Assembly (NCBI GenBank): GCA_009377865.1 | Contig: WHTH01000015.1 | Location: 1-64,000 of the forward strand | From: Pseudonocardiaceae bacterium | GTDB lineage: Bacteria; Actinomycetota; Actinomycetes; Mycobacteriales; Pseudonocardiaceae | Length of the DNA stretch: 64,000 nucleotides | Direction of reading: 5' to 3' | Shown: one piece after another, positions 43,223 to 52,177 of the stretch | How positions within the stretch are numbered: the first letter of the stretch is position 1 | Layout: each line of letters opens with the position of its first letter | Translations under genes and position numbers: made by a program | The notes under the pieces: generated by a model | Seen by the model: only the letters and a program-made list of their open reading frames with translations | Told to the model about the DNA's origin: nothing | Database searches by the model: none

Positions 43223-45537
43223 CCCGAGTGCTCGACGCGCCTGCAGCCGAGAGCACCGCGCTGCGGCCGTCGCGGGCGCTTCGGTGGTCCCGCGGGGTGC
43301 GCCGGCACTGGATCGTCGCGCTGCTGCTGCTGGCGGGTACCGCGCTGCGCGTGCTCAGCATGCTGGCCTACCAGCCTGCGATCCTCTACATCGACTCCTT
43401 CCGCTACCTGAACAACCTCGACGCCCTGTCGCCCAGCGGGCTCAACCCGATCGGCTACGAGCTCATCCTGACTCCGCTGCTCGCGGTGGGTGACCTGCGC
43501 CTCGTGACGATCGCGCAGCATCTCGTCGGCCTCGGGATGGCCGTCGCGATCTACGCCCTGCTGCTGCGCCACGGGGCGCGGCGCTGGCTGGCCGCGCTGG
43601 CCACCGCACCGGTGCTACTCGACGCCTACCAGCTGCAGATCGAGCAGAACATCATGTCCGACGTCTGGTTCCAGGCGTTGCTGGTGGGCACCGTGTGGGT
43701 GCTGACCTGGCGCGGGCAGCCCACGCCGCAGCACGCTGCGGCCGCCGGGGTGCTGCTCGGGCTCGCGGTGATCGTGCGGATGGTCGGCGTCGCCCTGCTA
43801 GCGCCGGCGGTGGCCTACCTGATCGTCGCCGGGTCACGGTGGGTGAGCAAGGCGGGCTGGCGCCGGATCGGGCTGCGGGCGACCGCGCTGACCGCCGGAT
43901 TCGTCGTCGTCGTGGGCTCCTACGCGGGCTACAACCGCGCCGCCACCGGGGAATGGGGTCTGACCGGTGCGGGCAGCCCGGTGGTCTACGGCCGGGCCGC
44001 GGTGATCGCGGACTGCAGCCAGCTCCCCGCCGGCACCTGGGAACGGACCGTCTGTCCGGTAGAACCACGGGACCAGCGAGAGGGCGTGGACTGGTACACC
44101 CACCACCCGGACTCGCCGCGCAAGTCCGTGCAGCTGCCTGCCGGCGAGTCGATGGGCCAGATCCAGAGCAGCTTCGCCTGGCAGGTGTTCGGCAACCAGC
44201 CGGTCGATCTCGCGACCGCCATCACCGTGGACTTCCTCAAGGGCTTCCGCCCGATGCGCATCGACGCGCCCGACGACGTCGCGGTCGACCGCTGGCATTT
44301 CCAGAACAGCTACCCCTTCTACCTGTCCGACGAGGAGCGCGCCAACAAGGTTGCCGCACGTTACAGCGACGAGCCGTTGTCGGTGTCGCAGCCGGAGGCC
44401 GGCTTGCTGCGCAGCTATCAGCTGTCGATCGGCTACACGCCCGGGCCACTGCTCGGGCTGGCGCTGCTTGCGGGGATCGCGGGCGGGCTCGGGCTCGGCT
44501 CGGCACGCCGCTCCGGGATCCGCGCGGCCAGCCTGCTGACATCCGGGATCGGCTTCACGGTGCTTGCCACCGCGGCGGGCTTCGAGTTCTCGTGGCGCTA
44601 CCAGCTGCCCAGCCTGGTGTTGCTGCCGATGGCCGGGGTGCTGGGCGTGACCGCGTTCACCGGACCGCTGCGCCGGCCAGGCCCCCGGTTGAAGGTGCGG
44701 CCACCGCTGGACGCCTACCCCGATGAGGTCGACACCGCCTCGATCCGCGTCTTCGCCGCTGACGAGGGCAACGTGCGGTTCGCACCTGTCGTGGTCGTGA
44801 TCGCCGCCTACAACGAGGAGGAGGGGATCGGTGCCGTACTCGACACGATCCCCTCATCGTGCTGCGGGTTGCCGGTCGACACCCTCGTGGTGGTCGACGG
44901 CTGCTCCGACGACACTGCCCGAGTGGCCCGCGAACACGGGGCACGGGTGTGCGAGGCGGTCATCAACCGCGGGCAGGGGGCCGCACTGCGGCTGGGATAC
45001 GCGCTGGCGGGCGAGGGCGGTGCCCGCTACATCGTCACCACCGATGCCGACGGGCAGTACGACACCGACGAGCTGCCGCTGTTGCTGCGGCCGTTGATCA
45101 ACGACGAGACGGACTTCGTGACGGGGTCGCGGCGGATGGGCCGCTACGAGACCCGCGACCCGGTTCGTCATGTCGGCGTGCACGTGTTCGCCGGGCTGGC
45201 GAGTCTGCTCACCCGTCGCAAGCTCACCGACACGTCGTTCGGCTTCCGGTCGATGAAGGCCGAGGTTGCGGGTCAGGTCACGCTGTTGCAGGCGCAGTAC
45301 CAGGCCTCGGAGCTGCTGATCGGGGTCATCTCCAACGGGTTCCGGGTGCTCGAGCAGCCGATGACGATGCTGGCGCGCGCCGCGGGGGAGACCAAGAAGG
45401 GCAACAACCTCGTCTACGGCATGCGCTACGCCCGCGTGATGGTGGGGACCTGGTGGCGGGAACGCTCCTCGCACCGGGAGGCGGCGTCCTCCGAGCCGAA
45501 CACCAGCCGGTCGAGCAGCGCGAACTTCAGCGCGTAG
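43219..45537 (+). CDS. Fusion of a GT-C-like membrane domain and a GT2 glycosyltransferase
   Basis: A 772-residue protein, GTG start in a 4-bp overlap with the epimerase gene. Residues about 30-490 are a multi-helix membrane part with the early loop ILYIDSFRYLNN (acidic, GT-C-like), and NIMSDVWFQALLV. Residues about 520-745 are a soluble GT2 domain: VVVIAAYNEEEGIGAVLDTI, VVVDGCSDDTA, and TTDADGQYD near 608 (DxD), as in dolichol-phosphate mannose synthases. Such a protein could both charge a lipid carrier and use it for transfer across the membrane. The last 112 bp overlap the convergent gtrA-like gene, so the final Ser-rich residues may be imposed by that overlap. Confidence 0.85.
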   Translation: MTRVLDAPAAESTALRPSRALRWSRGVRRHWIVALLLLAGTALRVLSMLAYQPAILYIDSFRYLNNLDALSPSGLNPIGYELILTPLLAVGDLRLVTIAQHLVGLGMAVAIYALLLRHGARRWLAALATAPVLLDAYQLQIEQNIMSDVWFQALLVGTVWVLTWRGQPTPQHAAAAGVLLGLAVIVRMVGVALLAPAVAYLIVAGSRWVSKAGWRRIGLRATALTAGFVVVVGSYAGYNRAATGEWGLTGAGSPVVYGRAAVIADCSQLPAGTWERTVCPVEPRDQREGVDWYTHHPDSPRKSVQLPAGESMGQIQSSFAWQVFGNQPVDLATAITVDFLKGFRPMRIDAPDDVAVDRWHFQNSYPFYLSDEERANKVAARYSDEPLSVSQPEAGLLRSYQLSIGYTPGPLLGLALLAGIAGGLGLGSARRSGIRAASLLTSGIGFTVLATAAGFEFSWRYQLPSLVLLPMAGVLGVTAFTGPLRRPGPRLKVRPPLDAYPDEVDTASIRVFAADEGNVRFAPVVVVIAAYNEEEGIGAVLDTIPSSCCGLPVDTLVVVDGCSDDTARVAREHGARVCEAVINRGQGAALRLGYALAGEGGARYIVTTDADGQYDTDELPLLLRPLINDETDFVTGSRRMGRYETRDPVRHVGVHVFAGLASLLTRRKLTDTSFGFRSMKAEVAGQVTLLQAQYQASELLIGVISNGFRVLEQPMTMLARAAGETKKGNNLVYGMRYARVMVGTWWRERSSHREAASSEPNTSRSSSANFSA

Positions 45538-45917
45538 AGCAGCGCGTAGGAGCCGGCGAAGGTGACGGCGAGCAGCGCGGTACGCGCCCCGTGATGCTGC
45601 AGCGCGGGAGCGAGCAGCCGGTCGACCCCGGTCGTGAATGCGGTGGCGAGCAGCCCGTTGAGGGCGATCACCCCGACGTAGGGCAGCAGTTCGCCCCGCA
45701 ACGCTATCCGGCCGGAGCGCCGCCAGGTCCAGGACCGCTGCAGCAGGAAGTTCGGCACGGCCCCTGCGAGGAACGCAACCCCTGCCGAGATCGCGGCCGA
45801 GGACCCGAGGGCACCGTAGAGCAGCAGGAAGGTCAGTTGGCTGCAGCCGAACGCCACGGCCGAGCCCGCAGCGAACCGGGGAAACAGCCGTAACAGGCGA
45901 GGAAGCGTTCGCGCCAC
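45426..45917 (-). CDS. GtrA family membrane protein
   Basis: A 163-residue protein with four membrane helices typical of GtrA, which is thought to flip polyprenyl-phosphate sugars: FAAGSAVAFGCSQLTFLLLY, VAFLAGAVPNFLLQRSWTW (the conserved NFxxxRxWxF motif), VGVIALNGLLATAF and SYALLYALKFALLDRLVF. GTG at 45917 is the most likely start. It is convergent with, and overlaps by 112 bp, the GT2-bearing glycosyltransferase; the pairing of a GT2 with GtrA is common. Confidence 0.85.
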   Translation of the reverse strand: MARTLPRLLRLFPRFAAGSAVAFGCSQLTFLLLYGALGSSAAISAGVAFLAGAVPNFLLQRSWTWRRSGRIALRGELLPYVGVIALNGLLATAFTTGVDRLLAPALQHHGARTALLAVTFAGSYALLYALKFALLDRLVFGSEDAASRCEERSRHQVPTITRA

Positions 45918-46126
45918 GTCACCATAGTGGCAGACCTGTCGTGGCCGGTGCGGTGCAGCCACCCGTGTCGAGTGGTGCCCGAGGTGCGGATCTGATAGGT
46001 ACTGGTGCACACTTCAATGTCCGGTTCCACCGGTGGACGCCCCTCCGGCGTGGGGTCGGCGCTGACGTGCCGTACGTTCCCTTCCACCCATATGGACCCA
46101 AACGATGACGGCTGGAGGAAGCGAAG

Positions 46127-47287
46127 GTGCGGATTCTCGTTCTCGGTGGTGACGGTTACCTCGGGTGGCCGACCGCCCTGCACCTGTCCGACCGGGGCCA
46201 CGATGTCGCCGTGCTGGACAACTTCGCCCGGCGCTCCTACGACGACGAGATGGGCGTGCGCAGCCTGGTGCCCATCGAACCGCTGCAGCGCCGAGCGCAG
46301 GTATGGCACGAGGTGTCCGGCAAGCGCATCGACGTCCTGGTCGGTGACCTGTGCGACGCCGACTTCACCACGGATGCGTTGCGCCGCTTCCGGCCCGACG
46401 CTGTGGTGCACTATGCCGAGCAGCGGGCGGCCCCGTACTCGATGATCGACCGCAAGCACGCGGTCTACACGCAGTACAACAACGTCGTCGGCACGATGAA
46501 CGTGATGTTCGCGATCGCCGAGCTCGACCGCGACATCCACCTCGTCAAGCTCGGCACGATGGGCGAGTACGGCACGCCCAACATCGACATCGAGGAGGGG
46601 TGGCTCGAGGTCGAGCACAATGGCCGCAAGGACCGGATGCTGTACCCGAAGAAGCCAGGCTCCTTCTACCACCTGTCGAAGGTGCACGACAGCCACAACA
46701 TCGAGTTCGGTTGCCGGATCTGGGGACTGCGCGCCACCGACCTCAACCAGGGTGTGGTGTACGGCCAGCAGACCGACCAGACCGCCCGTGACGCTCGGTT
46801 GGCAACCCGTTTCGACTACGATGCGATCTTCGGCACGGTGCTCAACCGGTTCGTCATCCAGGCGGTGCTGGGCCACCCGCTGACCGTGTACGGCACCGGC
46901 GGTCAGACCCGCGGGCTCATCGACATCCGCGACACCGTGGAGTGCATCCGGCTCGCCTGCGAGAACCCTGCGGATTCGGGCGAGTTCCGGGTGTTCAACC
47001 AGATGACTGAATCGATGTCGGTCGCCGACATCGCCAAGACCGTCGCGGCGAGCTTTCCGGACGGTGTCGATATCGAGTACCTCGACAACCCGCGAGTGGA
47101 GCAGGCCGAGCACTACTACAACGTCGTGCACACCGGGCTGGTCGAGCTGGGCTTGGCGCCACACCTGCTGTCGGACACCCTCATCGAGTCGCTGCTGGGC
47201 GTCGCCGAGGCGCACAAGGACCGGGTGGACCTCGCCGCGATGCGCCCCACCGTCAACTGGCGCTCCACCGCGAGCCCGCTGCGCTGA
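46127..47287 (+). CDS. sqdB: UDP-sulfoquinovose synthase
   Basis: A 386-residue SDR enzyme that joins sulfite to UDP-glucose to make UDP-sulfoquinovose, the donor of the sulfolipid headgroup. MRILVLGGDGYLGWPTALHL is the diagnostic N-terminus of the SQD1/SqdB family. VVHYAEQRAAPYSMID, KLGTMGEYGTPNIDI (active Thr) and SFYHLSKVHDS (Tyr, Lys) follow, then GQQTDQTARD. GGAGGAAG lies upstream of the GTG start. It sits with an epimerase, a GT fusion and GtrA, which could build and export a sulfoquinovosyl glycolipid or glycan. No separate sqdX/sqdD-type glycosyltransferase is identified next to it. Confidence 0.88.
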   Translation: MRILVLGGDGYLGWPTALHLSDRGHDVAVLDNFARRSYDDEMGVRSLVPIEPLQRRAQVWHEVSGKRIDVLVGDLCDADFTTDALRRFRPDAVVHYAEQRAAPYSMIDRKHAVYTQYNNVVGTMNVMFAIAELDRDIHLVKLGTMGEYGTPNIDIEEGWLEVEHNGRKDRMLYPKKPGSFYHLSKVHDSHNIEFGCRIWGLRATDLNQGVVYGQQTDQTARDARLATRFDYDAIFGTVLNRFVIQAVLGHPLTVYGTGGQTRGLIDIRDTVECIRLACENPADSGEFRVFNQMTESMSVADIAKTVAASFPDGVDIEYLDNPRVEQAEHYYNVVHTGLVELGLAPHLLSDTLIESLLGVAEAHKDRVDLAAMRPTVNWRSTASPLR

Positions 47288-47300
47288 GCGGTATTGCTTG

Positions 47301-47351
47301 CCGTGAAGGGCACCTTGACTGCGTCCGACGCTGTGAAGGTGCCCTTCACGG
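47301..47351. terminator. Bidirectional hairpin between sqdB and glgA
   Basis: A perfect 16-bp inverted repeat (CCGTGAAGGGCACCTT at 47301-47316 and its complement at 47336-47351) encloses 19 bases that contain a smaller GCGT-CCG-ACGC hairpin. It lies 14 bp after the sqdB stop and 19 bp after the convergent glgA stop, so it can end both transcripts. Similar TGAAGGGCACCTT palindromes are known as frequent repeats in related genomes. Confidence 0.85.
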
Positions 47352-47369
47352 CGGCTGGGCCTGCATCGG

Positions 47370-48524
47370 TCACGGCAGCAGCGAGCGGTAGACCTCGACG
47401 GTGCGTTCGGCGACGGTGGCCCACGAGAACTCCTCGACGGCGCGCCACCGCCCGGCACGCCCCATGGCCGCCGCGCGCTGCGGATCGGCCAGCAATTCGT
47501 TGACGCCGGCCGCCAGCCCGTCGGCGAACGCCTGCGGGTCGTGCTCGTCGAACGGCACCAGCAGCCCTGTCACCGGATCGTCGACGACCTCGGAGATGCC
47601 CCCGACGTCGGAAGCCACCACTGGCGTGCCGCAGGCCATCGCCTCGAGATTGACGATGCCCAACGGCTCGTAGACCGAGGGACAGGCGAAGACCGTGGCA
47701 GCCGACAGCACTTGGCGCACCGTCTCGACCGGCAGCATCTGCTGCACCCAGAACACCCCGGGCCGCGCGGCGGAGAGCTCGTCGACCGCCCGGCGGGTCT
47801 CGGCCGCGATCTCAGGGGTGTCCGGCGCCCCGGCGCACAACAGCAGCTGCGCGGCCGGATCCATGGCGTGCGCCGCCACCAGCAGGTGCTCGATGCCCTT
47901 CTGCCGGGTGATCCGCCCGACGAAGGCCACGATGGGGCGGGCCGGATCCACCCCGAGGCGTTCCAGTTCGCTCGTCTGCTCCACCGGGTGGTAGAGCGCC
48001 GGGTCGATGCCGTTGCGCACCACGTGCACCCGTTCGGGGCGCAGCGACGGGTAGCAGTCCAGCACGTCGGCTCGCATCCCCTCGCTCACCGCGATCACCG
48101 CGTCGGCGTGCTCGTAGGAGGTGCGCTCCACCCAGGAGGACACCCGGTAGCCCCCGCCGAGCTGCTCGGCCTTCCACGGTCGTCGCGGCTCTAGCGAGTG
48201 TGCGGTGAGCACGTGCGGGATCCCGTGCAGCGTCCGCGCCAGATGGCCCGCGAGGTTGGCATACCAGGTGTGGGAGTGGACCAGCGTCGCGCCGTGCACC
48301 GCGTCAGCCATCGCGAGGTTCACCGACAGCGTCTGCAGTGCGGCGTTGGCCTCCTCGAGACCCGGGGCGCTGGGGTAGCCGCGAGCGTCTTCGCGTTGCC
48401 CACCGAAGCAGTGCACGTCGACGTCGACCAGGCGCCGCAGCTGCGGCACCAGGGAGCCGACGTGTACGCCGGCGCCACCGTAGACCTCCGGTGGGTATTC
48501 ACGGGTGAACACTCCGATGCGCAC
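47370..48524 (-). CDS. glgA: Glycogen synthase / alpha-maltose-1-phosphate synthase, actinobacterial type
   Basis: A 384-residue GT-B enzyme of the Rv1212c type (also called GlgM). RIGVFTREYPPEVYGGAGVHV has the conserved ligand loop; the middle holds VHSHTWYANLAG; the C-terminal half has IVAFVGRITRQKGIEHLL and CPSVYEPLGIVNLEAMACGTPV with the catalytic E-x7-E. The mycobacterial enzyme uses ADP-glucose and glucose 1-phosphate to make maltose 1-phosphate for alpha-glucan; the same is likely here. It is divergent from glgC, as in mycobacteria. Confidence 0.92.
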   Translation of the reverse strand: MRIGVFTREYPPEVYGGAGVHVGSLVPQLRRLVDVDVHCFGGQREDARGYPSAPGLEEANAALQTLSVNLAMADAVHGATLVHSHTWYANLAGHLARTLHGIPHVLTAHSLEPRRPWKAEQLGGGYRVSSWVERTSYEHADAVIAVSEGMRADVLDCYPSLRPERVHVVRNGIDPALYHPVEQTSELERLGVDPARPIVAFVGRITRQKGIEHLLVAAHAMDPAAQLLLCAGAPDTPEIAAETRRAVDELSAARPGVFWVQQMLPVETVRQVLSAATVFACPSVYEPLGIVNLEAMACGTPVVASDVGGISEVVDDPVTGLLVPFDEHDPQAFADGLAAGVNELLADPQRAAAMGRAGRWRAVEEFSWATVAERTVEVYRSLLP

Positions 48525-48638
48525 GACGAACCACGTTAGGCGGTCGCGTTGACAGCCGGTGGGCCCGGCGCGGGTGAACAGCGAGTGACGAGCGACCACT
48601 TGTGTCCGGACCGAGTCGGCGCGCTAGGGTGGGGCATC

Positions 48639-49856
48639 GTGAAAGGCGAGCCCAGCGTGCTCGGCATCGTTCTCGCAGGCGGTGAGGGCAAGCGGCTGTG
48701 GCCACTGACGGCGGATCGCGCCAAACCCGCGGTGCCGTTCGGCGGGAACTACCGGCTGGTGGACTTCGTGCTGTCCAATCTGGCCAACGCTGGCTACCTG
48801 CGCATCTGCGTGCTGACCCAGTACAAGTCGCACTCCCTGGACCGCCATATCTCGACGACATGGCGGTTGTCGTCGATGTTCGGGCAGTACATCACCCCGG
48901 TACCCGCCCAGCAGCGACTCGGCCCGCGCTGGTTCACCGGCAGCGCGGACGCGATCTATCAGTCGCTGAACCTGGTCTACGACGAGCGCCCGGACCACAT
49001 CGTCGTGTTCGGCGCCGATCACGTGTACCGGATGGACCCCTCGCAGATGGTCGAGCACCACATCGCCACCGGGGCGGGGGTCACGGTGGCGGGGATCCGG
49101 GTACCACGGGAGCAAGCCAGATCCTTCGGCTGCATCGACTCCGACGCATCGGGGCGAATCACCCGCTTCCTGGAGAAGCCCATCGACCCGCCGGGGACCC
49201 CGGACGACCCCGGGGTCAGCTTCGCATCGATGGGCAACTACGCCTGCAGCACTGACGTGCTGCTCGATGCACTGCGCGCCGATGCGACCGACCACGACTC
49301 GGATCACGACATGGGCGCCGACGTCATCCCGATGCTGGTCGACGCCGGTGATGCCGCGGTCTACGACTTCGCCGACAACGTCGTGCCCGGTGCTACCGAC
49401 CGCGACCGCGGTTACTGGCGCGACGTGGGCACCCTCGACGCCTACTACGACGCGCACGCCGACCTCATCTCGGTTCACCCCGTGTTCAACCTCTACAACC
49501 AGTCCTGGCCGATCCGGACCGCGACGCCGCAGCTGCCTCCGGCGAAGTTCATCGAAGGTGGCATCGCGCAGGAGTCGGTGATCGGCTCCGGCTCGATCGT
49601 ATCGGCCGCGCAGGTGTCCCACTCGGTGCTGTCCTCGGAGGTCGTGGTCGAGTCCGGTGCGCACGTGGAGGGCAGCGTGCTGCTGCCGGGCGTGCGCATC
49701 GGCAAGGGTGCCGTGGTGCGGCGGGCGATCCTGGACAAGAACGTGGTGGTGCCCGATGGCGGGCAGATCGGGGTGGATGCCGACGCAGACCGCGAGCGTT
49801 ACACCGTCAGCGGCGGCGGGATCGTGGTCCTCGGTAAGGGCGCCCGTGCCGAGTGA
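48639..49856 (+). CDS. glgC: Glucose-1-phosphate adenylyltransferase
   Basis: A 405-residue ADP-glucose pyrophosphorylase: [18 protein letters not shown] (nucleotide loop), [30 protein letters not shown] (metal/substrate), and a C-terminal left-handed beta-helix with repeated hexapeptides. It makes ADP-glucose for GlgA. The GTG at 48639 is chosen over upstream starts because homologues begin [15 protein letters not shown] -10-like TAGGGT lies 8 nt before the GTG and no ribosome site is visible, so it may be leaderless. Confidence 0.92.
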   Translation: MKGEPSVLGIVLAGGEGKRLWPLTADRAKPAVPFGGNYRLVDFVLSNLANAGYLRICVLTQYKSHSLDRHISTTWRLSSMFGQYITPVPAQQRLGPRWFTGSADAIYQSLNLVYDERPDHIVVFGADHVYRMDPSQMVEHHIATGAGVTVAGIRVPREQARSFGCIDSDASGRITRFLEKPIDPPGTPDDPGVSFASMGNYACSTDVLLDALRADATDHDSDHDMGADVIPMLVDAGDAAVYDFADNVVPGATDRDRGYWRDVGTLDAYYDAHADLISVHPVFNLYNQSWPIRTATPQLPPAKFIEGGIAQESVIGSGSIVSAAQVSHSVLSSEVVVESGAHVEGSVLLPGVRIGKGAVVRRAILDKNVVVPDGGQIGVDADADRERYTVSGGGIVVLGKGARAE

Positions 49857-49874
49857 GCCGACACGGCTATGGCG

Positions 49875-50528
49875 CTACACCGACGATTTGGCGGCGACGA
49901 GCAACCCGTCGCCGATCGGGAGCAGCACCGGAAGGAGGTGCTCGTCATCGCGGGCCATCGAGGCGACCTCGCGCAGCGCCGTGGTGACTGGGTCGCGCTG
50001 CGCCGGGTCTGCCACCCGGCCGCCCCACAGCACGTTGTCGAAGGCGATCACCCCACCGGGGCGGAGCAACTGCACGCCGGCCTCGAGATATCGGGGATAC
50101 TCCGGCTTGGCGGCATCGACGAACACCAGGTCGTAGCCGCCGTCGGTCAGCCGGGGCAGCACCTCGAGCGCCTGGCCCATGATCAGCCGGAACCGGGACG
50201 CGGTGAACCCGGCGTCGAGGAAGGTCTGCCGCGCCGCCCGCTGGTGCTCGGGCTCCACGTCGATCGAGGTGAGCACCCCGTCGGCGGCCATCCCCCGCAG
50301 CAGCCACAGCCCGCTGGTGCCCGCGCCGGTTCCGACCTCGACGACCGACCGGGCGGACAGCGCGCCGGCGAGGAACCGAAGCGCGGCGCCACCGCCAGGT
50401 GCGATCGGCGTGCACCCGAGCTGGTGGCCGCGCTCGCTCGCCGTTGCGAGCACCTCATCCTCGGCGAGGTAGCCCTCCACGTAGTCACGCACGGCGTCCA
50501 CACCGTGCCCGGCCCCGGTCGACGTCAC
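49875..50528 (-). CDS. O-methyltransferase (Rv1220c-like)
   Basis: A 217-residue SAM-dependent O-methyltransferase of the catechol-OMT/caffeoyl-CoA type: ARSVVEVGTGAGTSGLWLL (SAM loop), LTSIDVEPEHQRAA, YDLVFVDAAKPEYPRYLE (catalytic Asp region) and GGVIAFDNVLWGG (metal-binding Asp-Asn). It is convergent with glgC (18-bp gap) and divergent from sigE, as in M. tuberculosis. Substrate unknown. Confidence 0.9.
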   Translation of the reverse strand: MTSTGAGHGVDAVRDYVEGYLAEDEVLATASERGHQLGCTPIAPGGGAALRFLAGALSARSVVEVGTGAGTSGLWLLRGMAADGVLTSIDVEPEHQRAARQTFLDAGFTASRFRLIMGQALEVLPRLTDGGYDLVFVDAAKPEYPRYLEAGVQLLRPGGVIAFDNVLWGGRVADPAQRDPVTTALREVASMARDDEHLLPVLLPIGDGLLVAAKSSV

Positions 50529-50678
50529 GCTTCGCAGCGTAGCGCCGCGCGGTCGCCCGCCCGGCGGACGCCGCGCCGTCAGGGAGTTCTCAGGATGTTC
50601 TCAGCGCTTCCCCATTACCGTGTCGCCGTGCTGCGGGCACCATAGGTTGTGACCCAGTTGTCGTGACACCCGGTGCGG

Positions 50679-50704
50679 GGAACAGCGTGGACCGCGTCGG
50701 CGTT
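50679..50704 (+). promoter_or_regulatory. Candidate autoregulated ECF promoter of sigE
   Basis: GGAAC (50679-50683) is followed after exactly 17 bases by CGTT (50701-50704), the pattern recognised by SigE/SigR-type ECF sigma factors. It lies about 60 bp before the sigE ATG. SigE of mycobacteria transcribes its own operon from such a site, so this is a likely autoregulatory promoter. Confidence 0.6.
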
Positions 50705-50762
50705 GTGTCCGTCGAGTGCGGGCGCCGAGCCGCCCACCGATCCGGAGGTGCAGACACACCCG

Positions 50763-51359
50763 ATGACCAGCCAGCCGAGTCCGACCGGGATCGCCGGCCA
50801 GGAGCGCGACGCCACCCCCGTCGCCGGCGAGGGGTGGACGCCACCCACCTGGGACCAGGTGGTACGCGAGCACGCCGACCGGGTGTACCGGCTGGCTTAC
50901 CGACTGTCGGGCAACCCGCACGACGCCGAGGACCTCACGCAGGAAACCTTCATCAGGGTCTTCCGCAACCTCGCGTCCTACCGGCCGGGGACCTTCGAGG
51001 GCTGGTTGCACCGCATCACCACGAACCTGTTCCTCGACATGGTGCGGCGCCGCTCCCGACTGCGGATGGAGGGACTCCCCGACGACACCGACCGGCTGCC
51101 CGGCGGCGGGCCGAGTCCCGAACAGGTCTACTCCGACACCCACCTCGATCCTCATCTGCAGACCGCGTTGGACGAGCTTGCCCCCGAATTCCGCGCAGCC
51201 GTCGTACTGTGTGATGTGGAGGGCCTGTCCTACGAGGAGATCGGTGCCACGTTGAGTGTCAAACTTGGCACCGTGCGCAGCCGGATACATCGAGGCAGGC
51301 AGGCGCTCAAGGCGGCGCTGGAACGGCGCCGCGAAGTCGCCGAAGAGGAGACGGGATGA
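50763..51359 (+). CDS. sigE: ECF sigma factor SigE
   Basis: A 198-residue ECF sigma factor. Region 2 reads [21 protein letters not shown] then [10 protein letters not shown], with the region 2.4 helix near [18 protein letters not shown]; region 4 has [20 protein letters not shown] and [20 protein letters not shown]. In mycobacteria SigE governs cell-envelope stress. Three or more starts are possible; ATG at 50763 was chosen, but GGAGG at 50745 is far away (about 13 nt), and translation could begin at an upstream GTG. It overlaps the anti-sigma gene by 4 bp. Confidence 0.9.
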   Translation: MTSQPSPTGIAGQERDATPVAGEGWTPPTWDQVVREHADRVYRLAYRLSGNPHDAEDLTQETFIRVFRNLASYRPGTFEGWLHRITTNLFLDMVRRRSRLRMEGLPDDTDRLPGGGPSPEQVYSDTHLDPHLQTALDELAPEFRAAVVLCDVEGLSYEEIGATLSVKLGTVRSRIHRGRQALKAALERRREVAEEETG

Positions 51360-52081
51360 CCGACCTGCGTGGCCGCACCTTCTCCGCGCTGGTCGCAGGC
51401 CTCAACGCAGAACAGCACCTCGCCGTCGACGCCGTGGTGGCGTTCGTGGACGGTGAGCTGGAACCCGGCGCCCGGGATCGTGCCGTCGCTCACGTCGGCA
51501 GCTGTCCGGGCTGCGCCGCGGAGGTGGCTGCGCAACGGCAGGCCCGTACCGCCGTGCGCTCGGCCGGCGAGCCCGCTATACCGACCGGCCTGCTCGCGGC
51601 GCTGCGCTCGATTCCCGATACGGCGGATCTGCCGACGGCCCCCGACGGTCTCGCGGTCACCGGTGACGGCACCATCGTGCTGGCCCGGCAGCAGCCCGCC
51701 GGATCCGGAGCCACCATCCCGCTGGGATCGGCCCCACCGTTGGGTAGCACCATCCGGCTAGGCAGGGGCACCCGGCTGGCCACCGGCCGCGGCCCCGACG
51801 CGCGGCGTGGCACCGTCGTGTCAGGCCTGGTACTCGGAGCACTGATCATGGTCACACCGGGCGGCACCCCGGTGTCCGAAGGTCCGCGACCGCAGCCGCC
51901 ACCTCCTGTCATCCCCGTCGTGGCGCCGGGTTCGCAGGCTCCGGCGGCGTCCCCCGAATCCTCCCCCGAATCCTCCCCCGAATCCTCCCCCGAATCCTCC
52001 ACAGCACCCGAGCCGCTACCCCGGACCGACCTCGTACTGCGGCCGGTAGCGGTCGTGCCGCAGGATCGCGCCGTGCGGTGA
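51356..52081 (+). CDS. rseA: Anti-sigma factor RseA-like, zinc-containing
   Basis: A 241-residue protein. Near residues 40-56 [13 protein letters not shown] carries the His-x3-Cys-x2-Cys zinc motif of ZAS anti-sigma factors, which hold the sigma factor until released by redox or proteolysis. A short hydrophobic segment ([16 protein letters not shown], about 157-172) could be a membrane anchor. The C-terminal tail is Pro/Ser-rich, with a fourfold PESS repeat. The start overlaps the sigE stop. Confidence 0.85.
   Translation: MTDLRGRTFSALVAGLNAEQHLAVDAVVAFVDGELEPGARDRAVAHVGSCPGCAAEVAAQRQARTAVRSAGEPAIPTGLLAALRSIPDTADLPTAPDGLAVTGDGTIVLARQQPAGSGATIPLGSAPPLGSTIRLGRGTRLATGRGPDARRGTVVSGLVLGALIMVTPGGTPVSEGPRPQPPPPVIPVVAPGSQAPAASPESSPESSPESSPESSTAPEPLPRTDLVLRPVAVVPQDRAVR
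51951..51998 (+). repeat. Four tandem 12-bp units in rseA
   Basis: CCCCCGAATCCT occurs four times without change and encodes PESS repeats in the flexible extracytoplasmic tail. Unit number can vary by slippage without breaking the frame. Confidence 0.95.
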
Positions 52082-52177
52082 TCGTCGGCGCTACGCCGAC
52101 TTCACCGCCGGCCGGTCACGCTGACCTGCAGTACGGATGCCCGGCGCAGGCGTCCCAGCACGCGATTCCCGGAGACG

